Source: Calothrix sp. FI2-JRJ7 (GTDB lineage Bacteria > Cyanobacteriota > Cyanobacteriia > Cyanobacteriales > Nostocaceae). From it: a stretch of 64,000 nucleotides of DNA. This document shows positions 16,887 through 26,073 of the stretch, piece by piece; position 1 is the stretch's first letter, and each line of letters begins with the position of its first letter. The position numbers and the translations under genes were made by a program. The notes under the pieces were generated by a model. That model was not told where the DNA came from. It made no database searches and saw only the letters and a list, made by a program, of their open reading frames with translations. The DNA lies in the NCBI GenBank assembly GCA_019359675.1, contig JAHHGX010000065.1, positions 310,001 to 374,000 on the forward strand, in the 5' to 3' direction.

Positions 16887-17876
16887 ATGGCTATCGTAAA
16901 TGGTAATAAAATTAACTTATATAGTGTTCGAGCATGGCTGATTATTTTGTTTAAATATTGGACTATTACTAGTACATTTTTATTGCTAAGGCAATTGTTG
17001 ACTAATAATGAACCATCAACGTTAACGATTGTCGTATGTTTATGTTTGGGCGTTATTGGAATTTTGGACAATATTAATACACTATTTGAGCAAAGAAGGA
17101 AGACTTTAAATCTACTTGAGAATGATTCTAATATTCAGTTAGAGACTGTTGCGAATTTAAACGATGCTCAGTTAGCGGGTGCAAATCTGAGTGAAAAATA
17201 TTTAAGCGGCGCCAATCTCATAAATGCTAATCTTAAAGGCGCCAAGCTAAATTGTGCAAACTTGAGCAATGCCAATTTACAAAAAGCAGACCTGAGTGAT
17301 GCCATCTTAATAAAAGCCAATCTTGGTAGTATCAAACTAACTCAAGCCAATCTCAGTAATGCGAATTTAGCAAATGCAAATTTAGCAAATGCGAATTTGA
17401 ATAAAGCTAATTTAGCATCTGCAATTCTAAGTGATGCGAATTTAAGTGGGGCTGATATAGTTAATTCTAATTTAAACGGCGCCAAGCTTAGTAATGCTTA
17501 TTTATGGAATGCCAACTTAAGTGATGCTGAATTAATTAATGCTGACTTTAGTTTTGCTTATATGAACAGCGTCAAACTTAAAAACGCCAATTTGAGCGGT
17601 GCTTTTTTAAACAATGCACAACTAAGCAATGCAAAATTTAAAGACGCTTGTTTAGTGAATGCAAATTTTTCTAACGCACAGTTAGAATTTGCTTCTTTAG
17701 AGAATACTAACCTTTGCGGAGCAAATTTAGAAAATGCTTGCCTTAGTGGCGCCAACTTGACTGGAGCTTGCCTTAGTGGCGCCAATGTAAAAAATGCTTT
17801 CTTTGGATACAATCAAGGAATATCTGAAGGAATGAAACTTGATTTAATCGAGCGTGGAGCTATTTTTAAGAACTAA
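16887..17876 (+). CDS. Membrane-anchored pentapeptide-repeat protein
   Basis: 329 residues. Two hydrophobic segments near the N-terminus (about 12-33 and 45-62), then roughly 45 consecutive A(N/D)LxX pentapeptides from ~85 to 310, predicted to fold as a right-handed quadrilateral beta-helix. No enzymatic domain. Such proteins are abundant in cyanobacteria and mostly of unknown role. The repeats use GGCGCCAA(T/G/C) several times (17207, 17239, 17478, 17747, 17777). The last 33 bases overlap the convergent aminopeptidase gene. Confidence 0.93.
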   Translation: MAIVNGNKINLYSVRAWLIILFKYWTITSTFLLLRQLLTNNEPSTLTIVVCLCLGVIGILDNINTLFEQRRKTLNLLENDSNIQLETVANLNDAQLAGANLSEKYLSGANLINANLKGAKLNCANLSNANLQKADLSDAILIKANLGSIKLTQANLSNANLANANLANANLNKANLASAILSDANLSGADIVNSNLNGAKLSNAYLWNANLSDAELINADFSFAYMNSVKLKNANLSGAFLNNAQLSNAKFKDACLVNANFSNAQLEFASLENTNLCGANLENACLSGANLTGACLSGANVKNAFFGYNQGISEGMKLDLIERGAIFKN

Positions 17877-19223
17877 AGTTTCGATATTAGTAGCAGTGGT
17901 GGGTAGTGCTTTTGTTAAAACATCGGCGCCTGTATCTGTAACTAATACATCATCTTCGATGCGGATTCCTCGGACATCAGCAAACTGTTCCAAACGCTCC
18001 CAGTTAATTAAATACTGGTATTGTTCGCGTGCAGAATTTAAAATTGCTGGCACTAGGTAAAATCCTGGTTCGATGGTTACTAACATTCCCGGACGTAGGG
18101 GACGACTCAATCTGAGATACCCTAAACCGAACCGTGCGCTTCTTTCTCTTCCTTCTTCATACCCCGCTAAATCTCCTAAATCTTCCATATCATGCACGTC
18201 TAACCCTAGTAAATGTCCTATACCATGAGGAAAAAACACTGCATGAACATCTTTTTCGACTAAATCATCAGGTTTACCCTGTAAAATTCCCAAATCTACC
18301 AACCCTTCGGCAATTGTTTTACAAGCTAAAAGGTGAATATCAGCATACTCTACACCTGGACGTATAGCAGCAATACAAGCATCGTGGGCTGCTAGCACTA
18401 CATTATATATATCGAGTTGGGTAGAAGAAAATTTCCCAGACACAGGAAAAGTACGAGTAATATCTGCTGCCCACCCGTTTCGAGTTTCGGCACCAACGTC
18501 AGCTAACAGTAAATCACCTGGTTGAATGGTATGATGATACTCTTCGTTATGTAAAACTTCACCATGAACAGTCACTATACTGTTGTAAGAAGTTTTCATA
18601 TTATGGGCAATAATCACCGATTCCATTGCCGCTCGAACTTCGGCTTCAGTTTTAGCGCTTTTTACTGCTGCCATTCCCGCTTCATGTGCCTTTACACTAA
18701 CAGCAGCAGCAGAACGTAATTCAGTTAAGGCGCCTTCATCATGAGTCAAGCGCAGCTTAATAACAGCTTTAGCTAATTCTAAATCAATACCTTGCGGTGG
18801 TAATTGTGGCAAAACCATCCGGTCGAATATTTGTGTTTGACTAGTCCATGTTGCAGCATCTTGAACCGCAATAGTAGCTGCACCCTCAACTCGATAAGGT
18901 AATTCTGCCATTGGGTATGCAGCCGAAGCACCAATTTTATTTGCAATTTCATCACGTGATGGTGTAGCACCATGCCAAAGTGCGTTGCTTGGTTTGGGGT
19001 CATCAATGAAAAGTTCCAGCTTACCTGCTTCCAGACGAATTACTGCATTCGGTAAGGGCAACCCAGCAAAGTATAGAAAATGACTACTTGCACGGAAAGG
19101 AAAAACATTGGCAGGAAAATTGCGAGGACTGCTGTTTCCTGCCCAAAGTATTGCTGGAAAATCAATTAAGTCGGCAAGACGCTGGCGCCGATTTCTTAGA
19201 GTGTCAATTAAAGATAGAGTCAT
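17844..19223 (-). CDS. Xaa-Pro aminopeptidase (M24B family)
   Basis: 459 residues. N-terminal AMP_N domain (1-~150) and a creatinase-fold peptidase domain with metal ligands visible in LLADVGAETRNGWAADITRT (two Asp), FFPHGIGHLLGLDVHDMED (His), GMLVTIEPGFY (Glu) and GIRIEDDVLVT (Glu). Releases N-terminal residues preceding proline, in the cytoplasm. Overlaps the convergent pentapeptide gene by 33 bases; the downstream lipoprotein gene is on the same strand but upstream in transcription, seven bases away, so they may be co-transcribed. Confidence 0.93.
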   Translation of the reverse strand: MTLSLIDTLRNRRQRLADLIDFPAILWAGNSSPRNFPANVFPFRASSHFLYFAGLPLPNAVIRLEAGKLELFIDDPKPSNALWHGATPSRDEIANKIGASAAYPMAELPYRVEGAATIAVQDAATWTSQTQIFDRMVLPQLPPQGIDLELAKAVIKLRLTHDEGALTELRSAAAVSVKAHEAGMAAVKSAKTEAEVRAAMESVIIAHNMKTSYNSIVTVHGEVLHNEEYHHTIQPGDLLLADVGAETRNGWAADITRTFPVSGKFSSTQLDIYNVVLAAHDACIAAIRPGVEYADIHLLACKTIAEGLVDLGILQGKPDDLVEKDVHAVFFPHGIGHLLGLDVHDMEDLGDLAGYEEGRERSARFGLGYLRLSRPLRPGMLVTIEPGFYLVPAILNSAREQYQYLINWERLEQFADVRGIRIEDDVLVTDTGADVLTKALPTTATNIETLVLKNSSTLD

Positions 19224-19229
19224 AACAGA

Positions 19230-19481
19230 TTAATCTTTATCTTCTTTACTACTATCCTTATCATCGTCGTTATCATCGTCTTTGTCGTCATTATTAACTT
19301 GATTCGGCTGTTGGTTAGATTGATTATTTAACGATTGGGGTTTTTGAGGTTGAGTTGGTACTTCTGGTTTTTGAGCTTCTGGAGTACTACAACCGCTAAG
19401 TATGGTAGAAGTGACTATAAACACGGTAGCTGCAAAGAATTTTCCTACTAACACAGCCATCTTCACATTTTTGTGCAACAT
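19230..19481 (-). CDS. Small Asp/Lys-rich lipoprotein
   Basis: 83 residues. Signal peptide (KNVKMAVLVGKFFAATVFIV) ends in the lipobox ILSGC, so the mature protein is a lipid-anchored ~53-residue tail, rich in Pro/Gln then Asn and finally Asp/Lys (DDKDDDNDDDKD). The very acidic end could bind cations. No known family. It has AAAGGAGAAAT before the start and lies six bases upstream of the aminopeptidase gene. Its upstream region holds a dense GTAC cluster. Confidence 0.8.
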   Translation of the reverse strand: MLHKNVKMAVLVGKFFAATVFIVTSTILSGCSTPEAQKPEVPTQPQKPQSLNNQSNQQPNQVNNDDKDDDNDDDKDSSKEDKD

Positions 19482-19588
19482 TGAGATTTCTCCTTTGCTT
19501 ATTTAAAGAGAGATTTTTTAGAGAGAGGAAACTAAGAGAATATCAACTACCCAAATTTTATGATACATACCATTAGCTATTAAATATG

Positions 19589-19933
19589 GTACACAAAACC
19601 AAATTTGTTGGTACAGTAATTAATTTACTCATTATTAATAGTTTAATAATATCACTCTAATTCAATATTAAACTAACTTAATCTCATTGCCGTACCATAA
19701 AAATAAGGGTTTCGTACACAAAAAAGGCTAATTTCGTACCAAAAAACAACGAAAAAACGTAATTTTCTGCTTTATATGCCCAAGTTGGTACCAGAATTTT
19801 AGAATTTTTCTTTGTTCGTTGGTACAATTTTCTGTAGTTCGTACCTCAAAAGTGGGTACGAAACTGTAGAAAAAATGGTACGAACTCGTCTTTTGGTACC
19901 ATTCACCGTACCATTGTAAGTATGAAGCGGTAC
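19589..19933. repeat. Cluster of 13 GTAC motifs upstream of the lipoprotein gene
   Basis: Within 345 AT-rich bases GTAC occurs 13 times, mostly as TTGGTAC, TTCGTACC or CCGTACCAT. Some copies form inverted pairs, for example TTCGTACC and GGTACGAA around 19838-19861. The remaining parts of the 19482-19990 gap hold nothing recognisable. Could be a multi-site operator or the decayed relic of a repeat array. Confidence 0.75.
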
Positions 19934-19990
19934 CAATGATTTTTGGGTAGTCAATTACCAATTTTACTTAATATAATCTTGACTGAAATA

Positions 19991-21346
19991 TTACTTGTGT
20001 GCGTGAATATAATCGATGAAGTAAAATTTAGGTTCTAGCCATAATTTAAGTCCTGCGTAAGCTCCTAAACCCAAAAGTGCCAAAATTATCAGCGGAATAC
20101 CTAATGTCTGTCGAGGAGCATCGGGAAGCACTGCAACAATTGATACTGAAATTGCAAAGTAGGCTAAAAGAAAAATTTGTAAACGTTGGATATTTTTCAA
20201 GGCACCTCTACAGCTACTACAATTTTGAGTATGTTGCGTATAACGATTGATAATTTCTTGACGGTTAATATTAATACTCGTATTTCCCAATGGGTTAATA
20301 CCGACTTTTTCCCAAGGTAATTTGCCTTGGCAATACTTATCAAACCAATTACGAAATTCTATAACTAAACGGTCAGCACTGGTTGGCATTTTGTAGGCAC
20401 TTTTCCAACTTTCAGGATTTTGCTTTAGTAGATACTCTTGGGTTTGTAAAAGTACCATATCACCATCCAGAATTTGGTTGCGCTCCATAATATGGTTCCA
20501 CCAGCGAGGTGTAATTTTGTGAAGCGTTGGGGCAAAATTTCGTGCAAATAAAGCGACTATCCGCGATTTACCAGGACTGACAGGAATACAGTAAGTTATT
20601 AACCCTAATTGTTTGCCTTCACCAAACGGAATTGCATATTCTAACCGACAAGGCGCCTCAAATGTAATTGTAGTCTTAAAACCTCTTTCGACAGTCGCCT
20701 CAATTAAATCAGGCGTACTAGTAGCAATTATGATTGGAACAGGACAAGCTTTGTCGCGGTTTCCTTGAACACCGTGATGAGCAAAAGGGACATGACTGGG
20801 GTCTGCGACATTTTCGATTAAAGTTTGCCAATCATATTCCAAATCGCGTACCATAGAACTCCAAAAGAAGCCCTTGCTTGTGTCAGCATAAGGCGATAAT
20901 GGTAATGGAGTATTATCTGCCAACTCTCTATTATTTGCATCAAGCCATACCCAAAGTAAATCGGTTGCTTGACGAACTGGTAAAGATACAACACAAAACT
21001 TGTCTTTATTTTTACTAACTATATCAGTACTTTCTGCTTGAGGAATATTAGTGCAAATGCCATGCTCATCAAATTGCCAACCGTGGTAACTGCACATCAA
21101 GTTACCCGTTTTATCATCAATTCTACCTTCACTCAAAGGCGCCAGGCGGTGGGGGCATTGGTCTAAAAACACCTGGTATGTATCAGATGATTTAGGTTTC
21201 CAAATTACAAGTCGAATACCTAGAACAGTAACAGCAGTAGGGCATTTAGAGTCTAAGTCTTCGACTGGAGTTAATGGATACCAATGCTGAAAAAAGTTAA
21301 ATTCTGATGACATTGCTTGCTTGTTTACCTTATTTAGGACTTCCAA
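19991..21346 (-). CDS. PAO-like Rieske [2Fe-2S] oxygenase
   Basis: 451 residues. Rieske cluster ligands C64-x-H66 in DQCPHRLAPL and C85/H88 in MCSYHGWQF; the mononuclear iron site follows in ENVADPSHVPFAHHG. After the catalytic domain come CSSCRG (a CxxC redox motif) and two C-terminal hydrophobic segments (about 390-435). This order (Rieske, PAO-type domain, CxxC, membrane anchor) is that of the pheophorbide a oxygenase / Tic55 / PTC52 group. The substrate is unknown, probably a chlorophyll-derived or other tetrapyrrole ring. Stands alone. Confidence 0.9.
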   Translation of the reverse strand: MEVLNKVNKQAMSSEFNFFQHWYPLTPVEDLDSKCPTAVTVLGIRLVIWKPKSSDTYQVFLDQCPHRLAPLSEGRIDDKTGNLMCSYHGWQFDEHGICTNIPQAESTDIVSKNKDKFCVVSLPVRQATDLLWVWLDANNRELADNTPLPLSPYADTSKGFFWSSMVRDLEYDWQTLIENVADPSHVPFAHHGVQGNRDKACPVPIIIATSTPDLIEATVERGFKTTITFEAPCRLEYAIPFGEGKQLGLITYCIPVSPGKSRIVALFARNFAPTLHKITPRWWNHIMERNQILDGDMVLLQTQEYLLKQNPESWKSAYKMPTSADRLVIEFRNWFDKYCQGKLPWEKVGINPLGNTSININRQEIINRYTQHTQNCSSCRGALKNIQRLQIFLLAYFAISVSIVAVLPDAPRQTLGIPLIILALLGLGAYAGLKLWLEPKFYFIDYIHAHK

Positions 21347-21368
21347 ATTAAAAAATATACACTCATTT

Positions 21369-21395
21369 CTTGTGGGGTGGGCATCCTTGCCCGCC
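21369..21395. repeat. TTGTGGGGTGGGCATCC palindrome
   Basis: CTTGTGGGGTGGGC and GCCCGCC around ATCCTT; the GC-rich variant of the dispersed palindrome, here upstream of the Rieske gene. Confidence 0.6.
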
Positions 21396-21572
21396 TCAAC
21401 TCTTTAATTATAAATATTAGAAACAGTTATAAAAGTTAACACATAATTAATATATTATTCAAATTATTCAATGAAATTGTTTATATTTATCCAAATCATC
21501 AAAACTATAAAATTGCATTCTGCTATTTAGTTGCCACAATAGTAAAAAGAGTGTTTATTTGAGCTTTATAAA

Positions 21573-22022
21573 ATGACTGTGCAAAAACAAACCAGGATGA
21601 GCCGTATCTCGTCCTGCAATTGGTCAGTTGAAGAATTACCAGGGTTAAGCGAACAAGATAAATTACAACTACAAAACTGTGGAATACACAGTACAAAAGA
21701 ACTTGTAAAAGAAGGTAAAACGCTGCAAACGAGGACAGAGCTAGCAAGTAAACTGCAAATGCATCTAACTTATATAAACAAGTGGATAGCTTTAGCTGAC
21801 TTAGCACGTGTACCAAGCATTGGAACGAAGTACTGCGGGTTACTGCTTCATGCAGGTGTTGGTTCGGTAGTACAGCTAGCACAAATACCTACACACCGTC
21901 TTCATAAACAAATTGTGCGGTTACAGGTAGCTACCATGCAACGAAGTGATTTATGTCCTGCCGTTGATATAGTCCAACAATGGATTCAAGAAGCACAACT
22001 AGTGTTGAGTGAAAAGTGCTGA
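21573..22022 (+). CDS. DUF4332 (helix-hairpin-helix) protein
   Basis: 149 residues. Two helix-hairpin-helix-like units: WSVEELPGLSEQDKLQLQNC with GIHSTKELV, then LARVPSIGTKYCGLLLHAGV with GSVVQLA. This matches DUF4332, a small HhH protein group in cyanobacteria that may bind DNA. No membrane segment. Convergent with the TetR gene 19 bases away. Confidence 0.82.
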   Translation: MTVQKQTRMSRISSCNWSVEELPGLSEQDKLQLQNCGIHSTKELVKEGKTLQTRTELASKLQMHLTYINKWIALADLARVPSIGTKYCGLLLHAGVGSVVQLAQIPTHRLHKQIVRLQVATMQRSDLCPAVDIVQQWIQEAQLVLSEKC

Positions 22023-22041
22023 AGATTCAGCACTAAATTAT

Positions 22042-22653
22042 TTATTTTGCCAGTACACCATTTAAGAAAATGTCAGCTAAACCTTCAGCCATTGATTGCA
22101 TTTCTTGAGGTGAGGCATTAGGTGATGCAATTGTTTCGTTTGAGAAGCCTGCAACTGCAAACATTCCCAGAAAGACCTTCGCAACTAAATTGGCATCCAT
22201 CTTGCGATAGATTCCTTTATCCATTGCTTCTTGAAAAAATGCTTCGGCAACACCAGTCATTTTTTCAATGACTTCTTGCTGAATTCTTTCGCGTAAGTCA
22301 GGATGAAATTGTGCCTCCATAAAGCAAACTCTCATCATGTCAGCGTTCTTACGCATGTTCCACATTCGACGCTTCATGACTTGAGCAACAGCTTTGTAGC
22401 TACCCATTTCGCTCAACTCGGTTAGTAAATCAGTAAGAATTTCTACCCATCCTTGGGTTGCGACTTCGACTAAAATAGCTTTTTTATTGGAAAAATGACG
22501 AAATAAGGTTCCTTCTGCAACTCCTGCGGCCTGCGCTAAGTCGCGCGTTGTGGTGCCGTCGAAACCTTGGGCAGCAAACAAACGTTGCGCTGCTTGTAAA
22601 ATACGATCACGAGTTTGTGCTTCAGAAGATGGGGGGGAATTGAAGACGCGCAT
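22042..22653 (-). CDS. TetR/AcrR family transcriptional regulator
   Basis: 203 residues. HTH at ~15-60 with RILQAAQRLFAAQGFDGTTT, then RDLAQAAGVAEGTLFRHF, the canonical TetR signature. The C-terminal ligand domain has no family-specific feature I recognise. Divergent from the M16 peptidase gene, so it may control itself and that gene; no clear operator palindrome was found in the 200-base gap. Confidence 0.92.
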   Translation of the reverse strand: MRVFNSPPSSEAQTRDRILQAAQRLFAAQGFDGTTTRDLAQAAGVAEGTLFRHFSNKKAILVEVATQGWVEILTDLLTELSEMGSYKAVAQVMKRRMWNMRKNADMMRVCFMEAQFHPDLRERIQQEVIEKMTGVAEAFFQEAMDKGIYRKMDANLVAKVFLGMFAVAGFSNETIASPNASPQEMQSMAEGLADIFLNGVLAK

Positions 22654-22794
22654 AGAAGTTATCGTAGTATTTTCGGAACTGGGTGTGTAGCATTATTGTC
22701 TAACGATAAAAAGCGAAAGCCGAGAAAGCTTAATACAAGATTAAGGCTCTAGCTGTGCAAAACATGATTTTCGTAAGGAGGTTTTCATTTTTTG

Positions 22795-22842
22795 ATGAGT
22801 AATAACGCAGTAATGCAATTGCGAATTAGTTTAATGTCTTAA
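22795..22842 (+). CDS. Possible 15-residue leader ORF
   Basis: AAGGAGG at about 22774-22780 has no matching gene except an ATG at 22795 opening a 15-codon frame (MSNNAVMQLRISLMS) that stops 15 bases before the M16 start. The SD-to-ATG distance (14 bases) is long. Weak candidate. Confidence 0.25.
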   Translation: MSNNAVMQLRISLMS

Positions 22843-22857
22843 GGTTAGAGAACAGTT

Positions 22858-24492
22858 ATGAACCGAATAAATGGCTTCCGGCTAAATGTGAGTTTTCAAA
22901 ACGCGCTTATTATTAATGGGATATTCGCAAGGATAAACCAATTATTGAAGCAGCGACAGCAGTTACTGTTAATTTTTGTAACTGTCATCTTTTTTTCCTG
23001 GGGATTTTTACCCGAAATTGCCCTTGCCAAAACGGCGCCACCAACTCAAGCAAATTCAGCTTCAATTCAGCCATATTTAGACCGGGTAGTTAAAAACCTT
23101 ACCGAGTTTCGTCTCGACAATGGCTTGAAGTTTATTGTTTTGGAGCGTCATCAGGCGCCTGTAGTTTCATTTGTAACTTATGCTGATGTCGGTGGTGTCG
23201 ATGAACCCAAGGGACAAACAGGTGTAGCACACTTTTTAGAACACTTAGCATTTAAAGGCACAACTCGTATTGGTACAAGCGACTATAAAGCCGAAAAACC
23301 GCTACTTGATAAATTAGAACAGCTAGACTCACAAATTCGTGCTGCAAAAGCTGCGAAAAACACCTCGGAAGTGGAAAAACTACAAGCACAGTTCAACTCT
23401 GTAGAGTCACAAGCAGTTAAACTCGTTAAGCAAAACGAATTAGGGCAAATAGTTGAACAAGCAGGTGGAGTTGGTTTAAATGCCAATACCTCTACCGAAG
23501 CGACTCGTTATTTATACAGCTTTCCTGCAAATAAATTAGAGTTGTGGATGTCGTTAGAGTCAGAAAGATTTTTAGAACCTGTACTCGGTCGCGAATTTTA
23601 CAAGGAGAAACAGGTAATTTTAGAAGAACGTCGGTTACGGGTAGAGAATTCACCTATCGGGTTAATGATAGAGAAATTCGTTGACGCTGCTTACAAAGTT
23701 CATCCTTATCGGCGCCCTGTAATTGGTTATGACGAAGATATTCGCAATTTAACACCTGCTAATATTAGAGATTTCTTCGCAACATATTATGTGCCAAGTA
23801 ATTTGACAATAGCTGTGGTTGGTGATGTTAACCCAGCACAGGTAAAACAATTTGCACAAATTTACTTTGGACGCTATAAGTCTAGCCCTAAACCAAAGTC
23901 TAAAATTGCTGTTGAACCAAAACAAACCCAAACACGCGAAGTAACAGTCAATTTCCCTTCACAACCTTGGTATTTAGAAGGATATCACCGTCCAGCTATT
24001 ACGCACCCTGATGAAGCGGTATATAACATTATTGGCAGGTTGTTAAGTGATGGGCGTACTTCAAGGTTGTATAAATCTTTGGTTGAGGAGAAAAGATTAG
24101 CGCTTGCGGCACAAGGTTTTAGCGGTTTCCCTGGCGATAAATACCCAAATTTGATGTTATTTTACGCGCTTACTGCTCCTGGACGTTCGGTTGATGAGGT
24201 TGCAACTTCGTTGAGAGCAGAAATTGAGCGTTTGAAAACTGAACTTGTAACTGAAGCTGAGTTAAAGCGGGTGAAAACTCAAGCGCGTGCTGAGTTGATA
24301 GAGGCGCTTGATTCTAATATGGGTATGGCGCAACAGTTGTTGGAGTATGAAGTCAAGACTGGTTCGTGGCGAAATTTGTTTAAACAGTTGGGACGATTGG
24401 AAGCTGTAGGTGCTAGAGATGTGCAGAGAGTTGCGCTTCGTACTTTTACAGCGCAGAACCGAACTATTGGTAAGTTGTTGCCGAAAAGTTAG
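22858..24492 (+). CDS. M16 zinc peptidase, catalytic subunit type
   Basis: 544 residues. Signal/anchor segment near 37-57 (LLLIFVTVIFFSWGFLPEIA) suggests periplasmic or lumenal location. M16 domain with the inverted zinc motif HFLEH (HxxEH) and a downstream glutamate in the EATRYLYSFP region, then the C-terminal M16_C domain. An insertion of ~60 coiled residues (LLDKLEQLDSQIRAAKAAK) follows the zinc motif. Degrades short peptides; probably works with the M16 protein encoded 59 bases downstream. Confidence 0.93.
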   Translation: MNRINGFRLNVSFQNALIINGIFARINQLLKQRQQLLLIFVTVIFFSWGFLPEIALAKTAPPTQANSASIQPYLDRVVKNLTEFRLDNGLKFIVLERHQAPVVSFVTYADVGGVDEPKGQTGVAHFLEHLAFKGTTRIGTSDYKAEKPLLDKLEQLDSQIRAAKAAKNTSEVEKLQAQFNSVESQAVKLVKQNELGQIVEQAGGVGLNANTSTEATRYLYSFPANKLELWMSLESERFLEPVLGREFYKEKQVILEERRLRVENSPIGLMIEKFVDAAYKVHPYRRPVIGYDEDIRNLTPANIRDFFATYYVPSNLTIAVVGDVNPAQVKQFAQIYFGRYKSSPKPKSKIAVEPKQTQTREVTVNFPSQPWYLEGYHRPAITHPDEAVYNIIGRLLSDGRTSRLYKSLVEEKRLALAAQGFSGFPGDKYPNLMLFYALTAPGRSVDEVATSLRAEIERLKTELVTEAELKRVKTQARAELIEALDSNMGMAQQLLEYEVKTGSWRNLFKQLGRLEAVGARDVQRVALRTFTAQNRTIGKLLPKS

Positions 24493-24504
24493 TAGTAAGA
24501 GGGA

Positions 24505-24541
24505 ATGAACCACAAAGAACACAAAGAACACAAAGGACATA
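24505..24541. repeat. Tandem AACACAAAG repeats
   Basis: About three imperfect 9-base units (CACAAAGAA) in the 59-base gap between the two M16 genes; short tandem repeat of the kind scattered through filamentous cyanobacterial genomes. Confidence 0.6.
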
Positions 24542-24551
24542 AAGTAAGAGT

Positions 24552-26030
24552 ATGAGATTTAGAGTGAAGAAGCGTTTTGTTTATACGTTGGTTTTGACTT
24601 TTAGCTTTTTGCTTTTGACTTTTAATTATTCTTGGGCAGCTAGTGGAGAGGCGAAGCATTATACTGATTTGCAGTTACCACCGTTGCCGGAAGTGAAGTT
24701 ACCAAAGTATGAGCGGTATGTTTTGAGTAATGGCATGGTCGTTTATTTGATGGAAGACCATGAGTTACCTTTGGTAAGTGGAACTGCGGCCATTAGAACT
24801 GGGGATCGGTTTGAACCAGCAGAAAAAGTTGGGTTAGCTCAATTTGTTGGCACTGTGATGCGAACAGGGGGAACGAAAGAACATACTCCTGACCAGCTTA
24901 ACGAACTACTCGAAGCACGTGCTGCTGAGGTAGAAACGGGTATTGGTGAGAGTATGGGAACTGCTAATTTCCAAAGTTTGAGCGAAGATTTAGAATCTGT
25001 GTTTGGGTTATATGCTGAGGTGTTGCGAACTCCTGTTTTTGCTCCTGAAAAGTTAGAGTTAGCAAAGACTCAAGAAAGTGGTAGTATTTCTCGTCGTAAT
25101 GATAGCCCAGATGAAATTGCCCAACGCGAGTTTAAGAAGTTGGTTTACGGTAAAACTAGTCCTTACGCACGCATTACAGAGTTTACAACGCTATCTAATA
25201 TTACTCGTGATGATTTAGTAAAGTTTTATAACTCTTACTTTTATCCCAATAATATGATTTTGGGAATTGCTGGAGATTTTGATACACAAAAAATGAAATC
25301 GTTAATCCAAGCAAAATTTGGCGATTGGAACAAGAGTGCAACACCTATTAAACCTCAATTACCTGAAGTTAAGCAAGCAAGTAGCGGTGGTGTATACTTT
25401 GTTAACCAGCCCCAGTTAACACAAAGTAATGTTTTAATTGGTCATTTAGGTGGACAATTTAATAGTCCTGATTATGCAGCATTAGATGTACTCAACGAAG
25501 TGTTAAATGGATTTGGTGGGCGCCTGTTTAACGAAGTACGTTCGCGCCAAGGTTTAGCATATTCTGTATACGGATACTGGAATCCTAAATTTGACTTTCC
25601 GGGAATGTTTATTGCTGGAGGACAAACTCGTAGTGATGCAACAGTACAATTTGTCAAAGCCATCCAAACAGAAATAAAACGCTTACAAAGCGAACCAGTG
25701 ACAGCGAACGAATTAGCATTTGCTAAAGATTCGAAGCTCAACTCATTTGTATTTAACTTTCAAGACCCAGCGCAAACTCTATCGCGCTTAATTCGATACG
25801 AATACTACGGATATCCTGCCGACTTTCTATTTACTTACCGTAAACAAGTAGAAGCAACAACAATTGCCGATGTGCAAAGAGTCGCACAAAAATATCTCAA
25901 ACCAGATAATTTAGTTACACTTGTAGTAGGAAACCAAACAGCAATTAACCCTCCACTTTCACAACTTGCTACCAAAGTAACACCTATTGATGTGACAATC
26001 CCCAGCGCAACATCAACATCACCCTCGTAG
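24552..26030 (+). CDS. M16 peptidase-like protein lacking the zinc motif
   Basis: 492 residues with a signal peptide (LVLTFSFLLLTFNYSWAAS). Two M16 lobes are recognisable (ERYVLSNGMVVYLMEDHELP; GGRLFNEVRSRQGLAYSVYG), but the place of HxxEH reads LAQFVGTVMRTGG, so zinc binding and catalysis are lost. In M16 pairs such a subunit supports the active partner, as with the alpha subunit of mitochondrial processing peptidase. Follows the active copy, same operon. Confidence 0.92.
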   Translation: MRFRVKKRFVYTLVLTFSFLLLTFNYSWAASGEAKHYTDLQLPPLPEVKLPKYERYVLSNGMVVYLMEDHELPLVSGTAAIRTGDRFEPAEKVGLAQFVGTVMRTGGTKEHTPDQLNELLEARAAEVETGIGESMGTANFQSLSEDLESVFGLYAEVLRTPVFAPEKLELAKTQESGSISRRNDSPDEIAQREFKKLVYGKTSPYARITEFTTLSNITRDDLVKFYNSYFYPNNMILGIAGDFDTQKMKSLIQAKFGDWNKSATPIKPQLPEVKQASSGGVYFVNQPQLTQSNVLIGHLGGQFNSPDYAALDVLNEVLNGFGGRLFNEVRSRQGLAYSVYGYWNPKFDFPGMFIAGGQTRSDATVQFVKAIQTEIKRLQSEPVTANELAFAKDSKLNSFVFNFQDPAQTLSRLIRYEYYGYPADFLFTYRKQVEATTIADVQRVAQKYLKPDNLVTLVVGNQTAINPPLSQLATKVTPIDVTIPSATSTSPS

Positions 26031-26046
26031 CATAACCTGGTTCGTT

Positions 26047-26072
26047 GTAAGGTGGGCTTCGGCCCACCCTAC
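26047..26072. terminator. GGTGGGC-TTCG-GCCCACC hairpin
   Basis: Strong stem GTAAGGTGGGC/GCCCACCCTAC closed by a TTCG tetraloop, followed by GTTATTTT, between the convergent M16 and GT4 genes. A good two-way terminator, member of the GTAGGGTGGGC family. Confidence 0.75.
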
Positions 26073-26073
26073 G

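Noticed and set aside
19728-19961. 77-codon frame on the minus strand
   Set aside because: Lies over the GTAC repeat cluster; the composition follows the repeats, not a protein.
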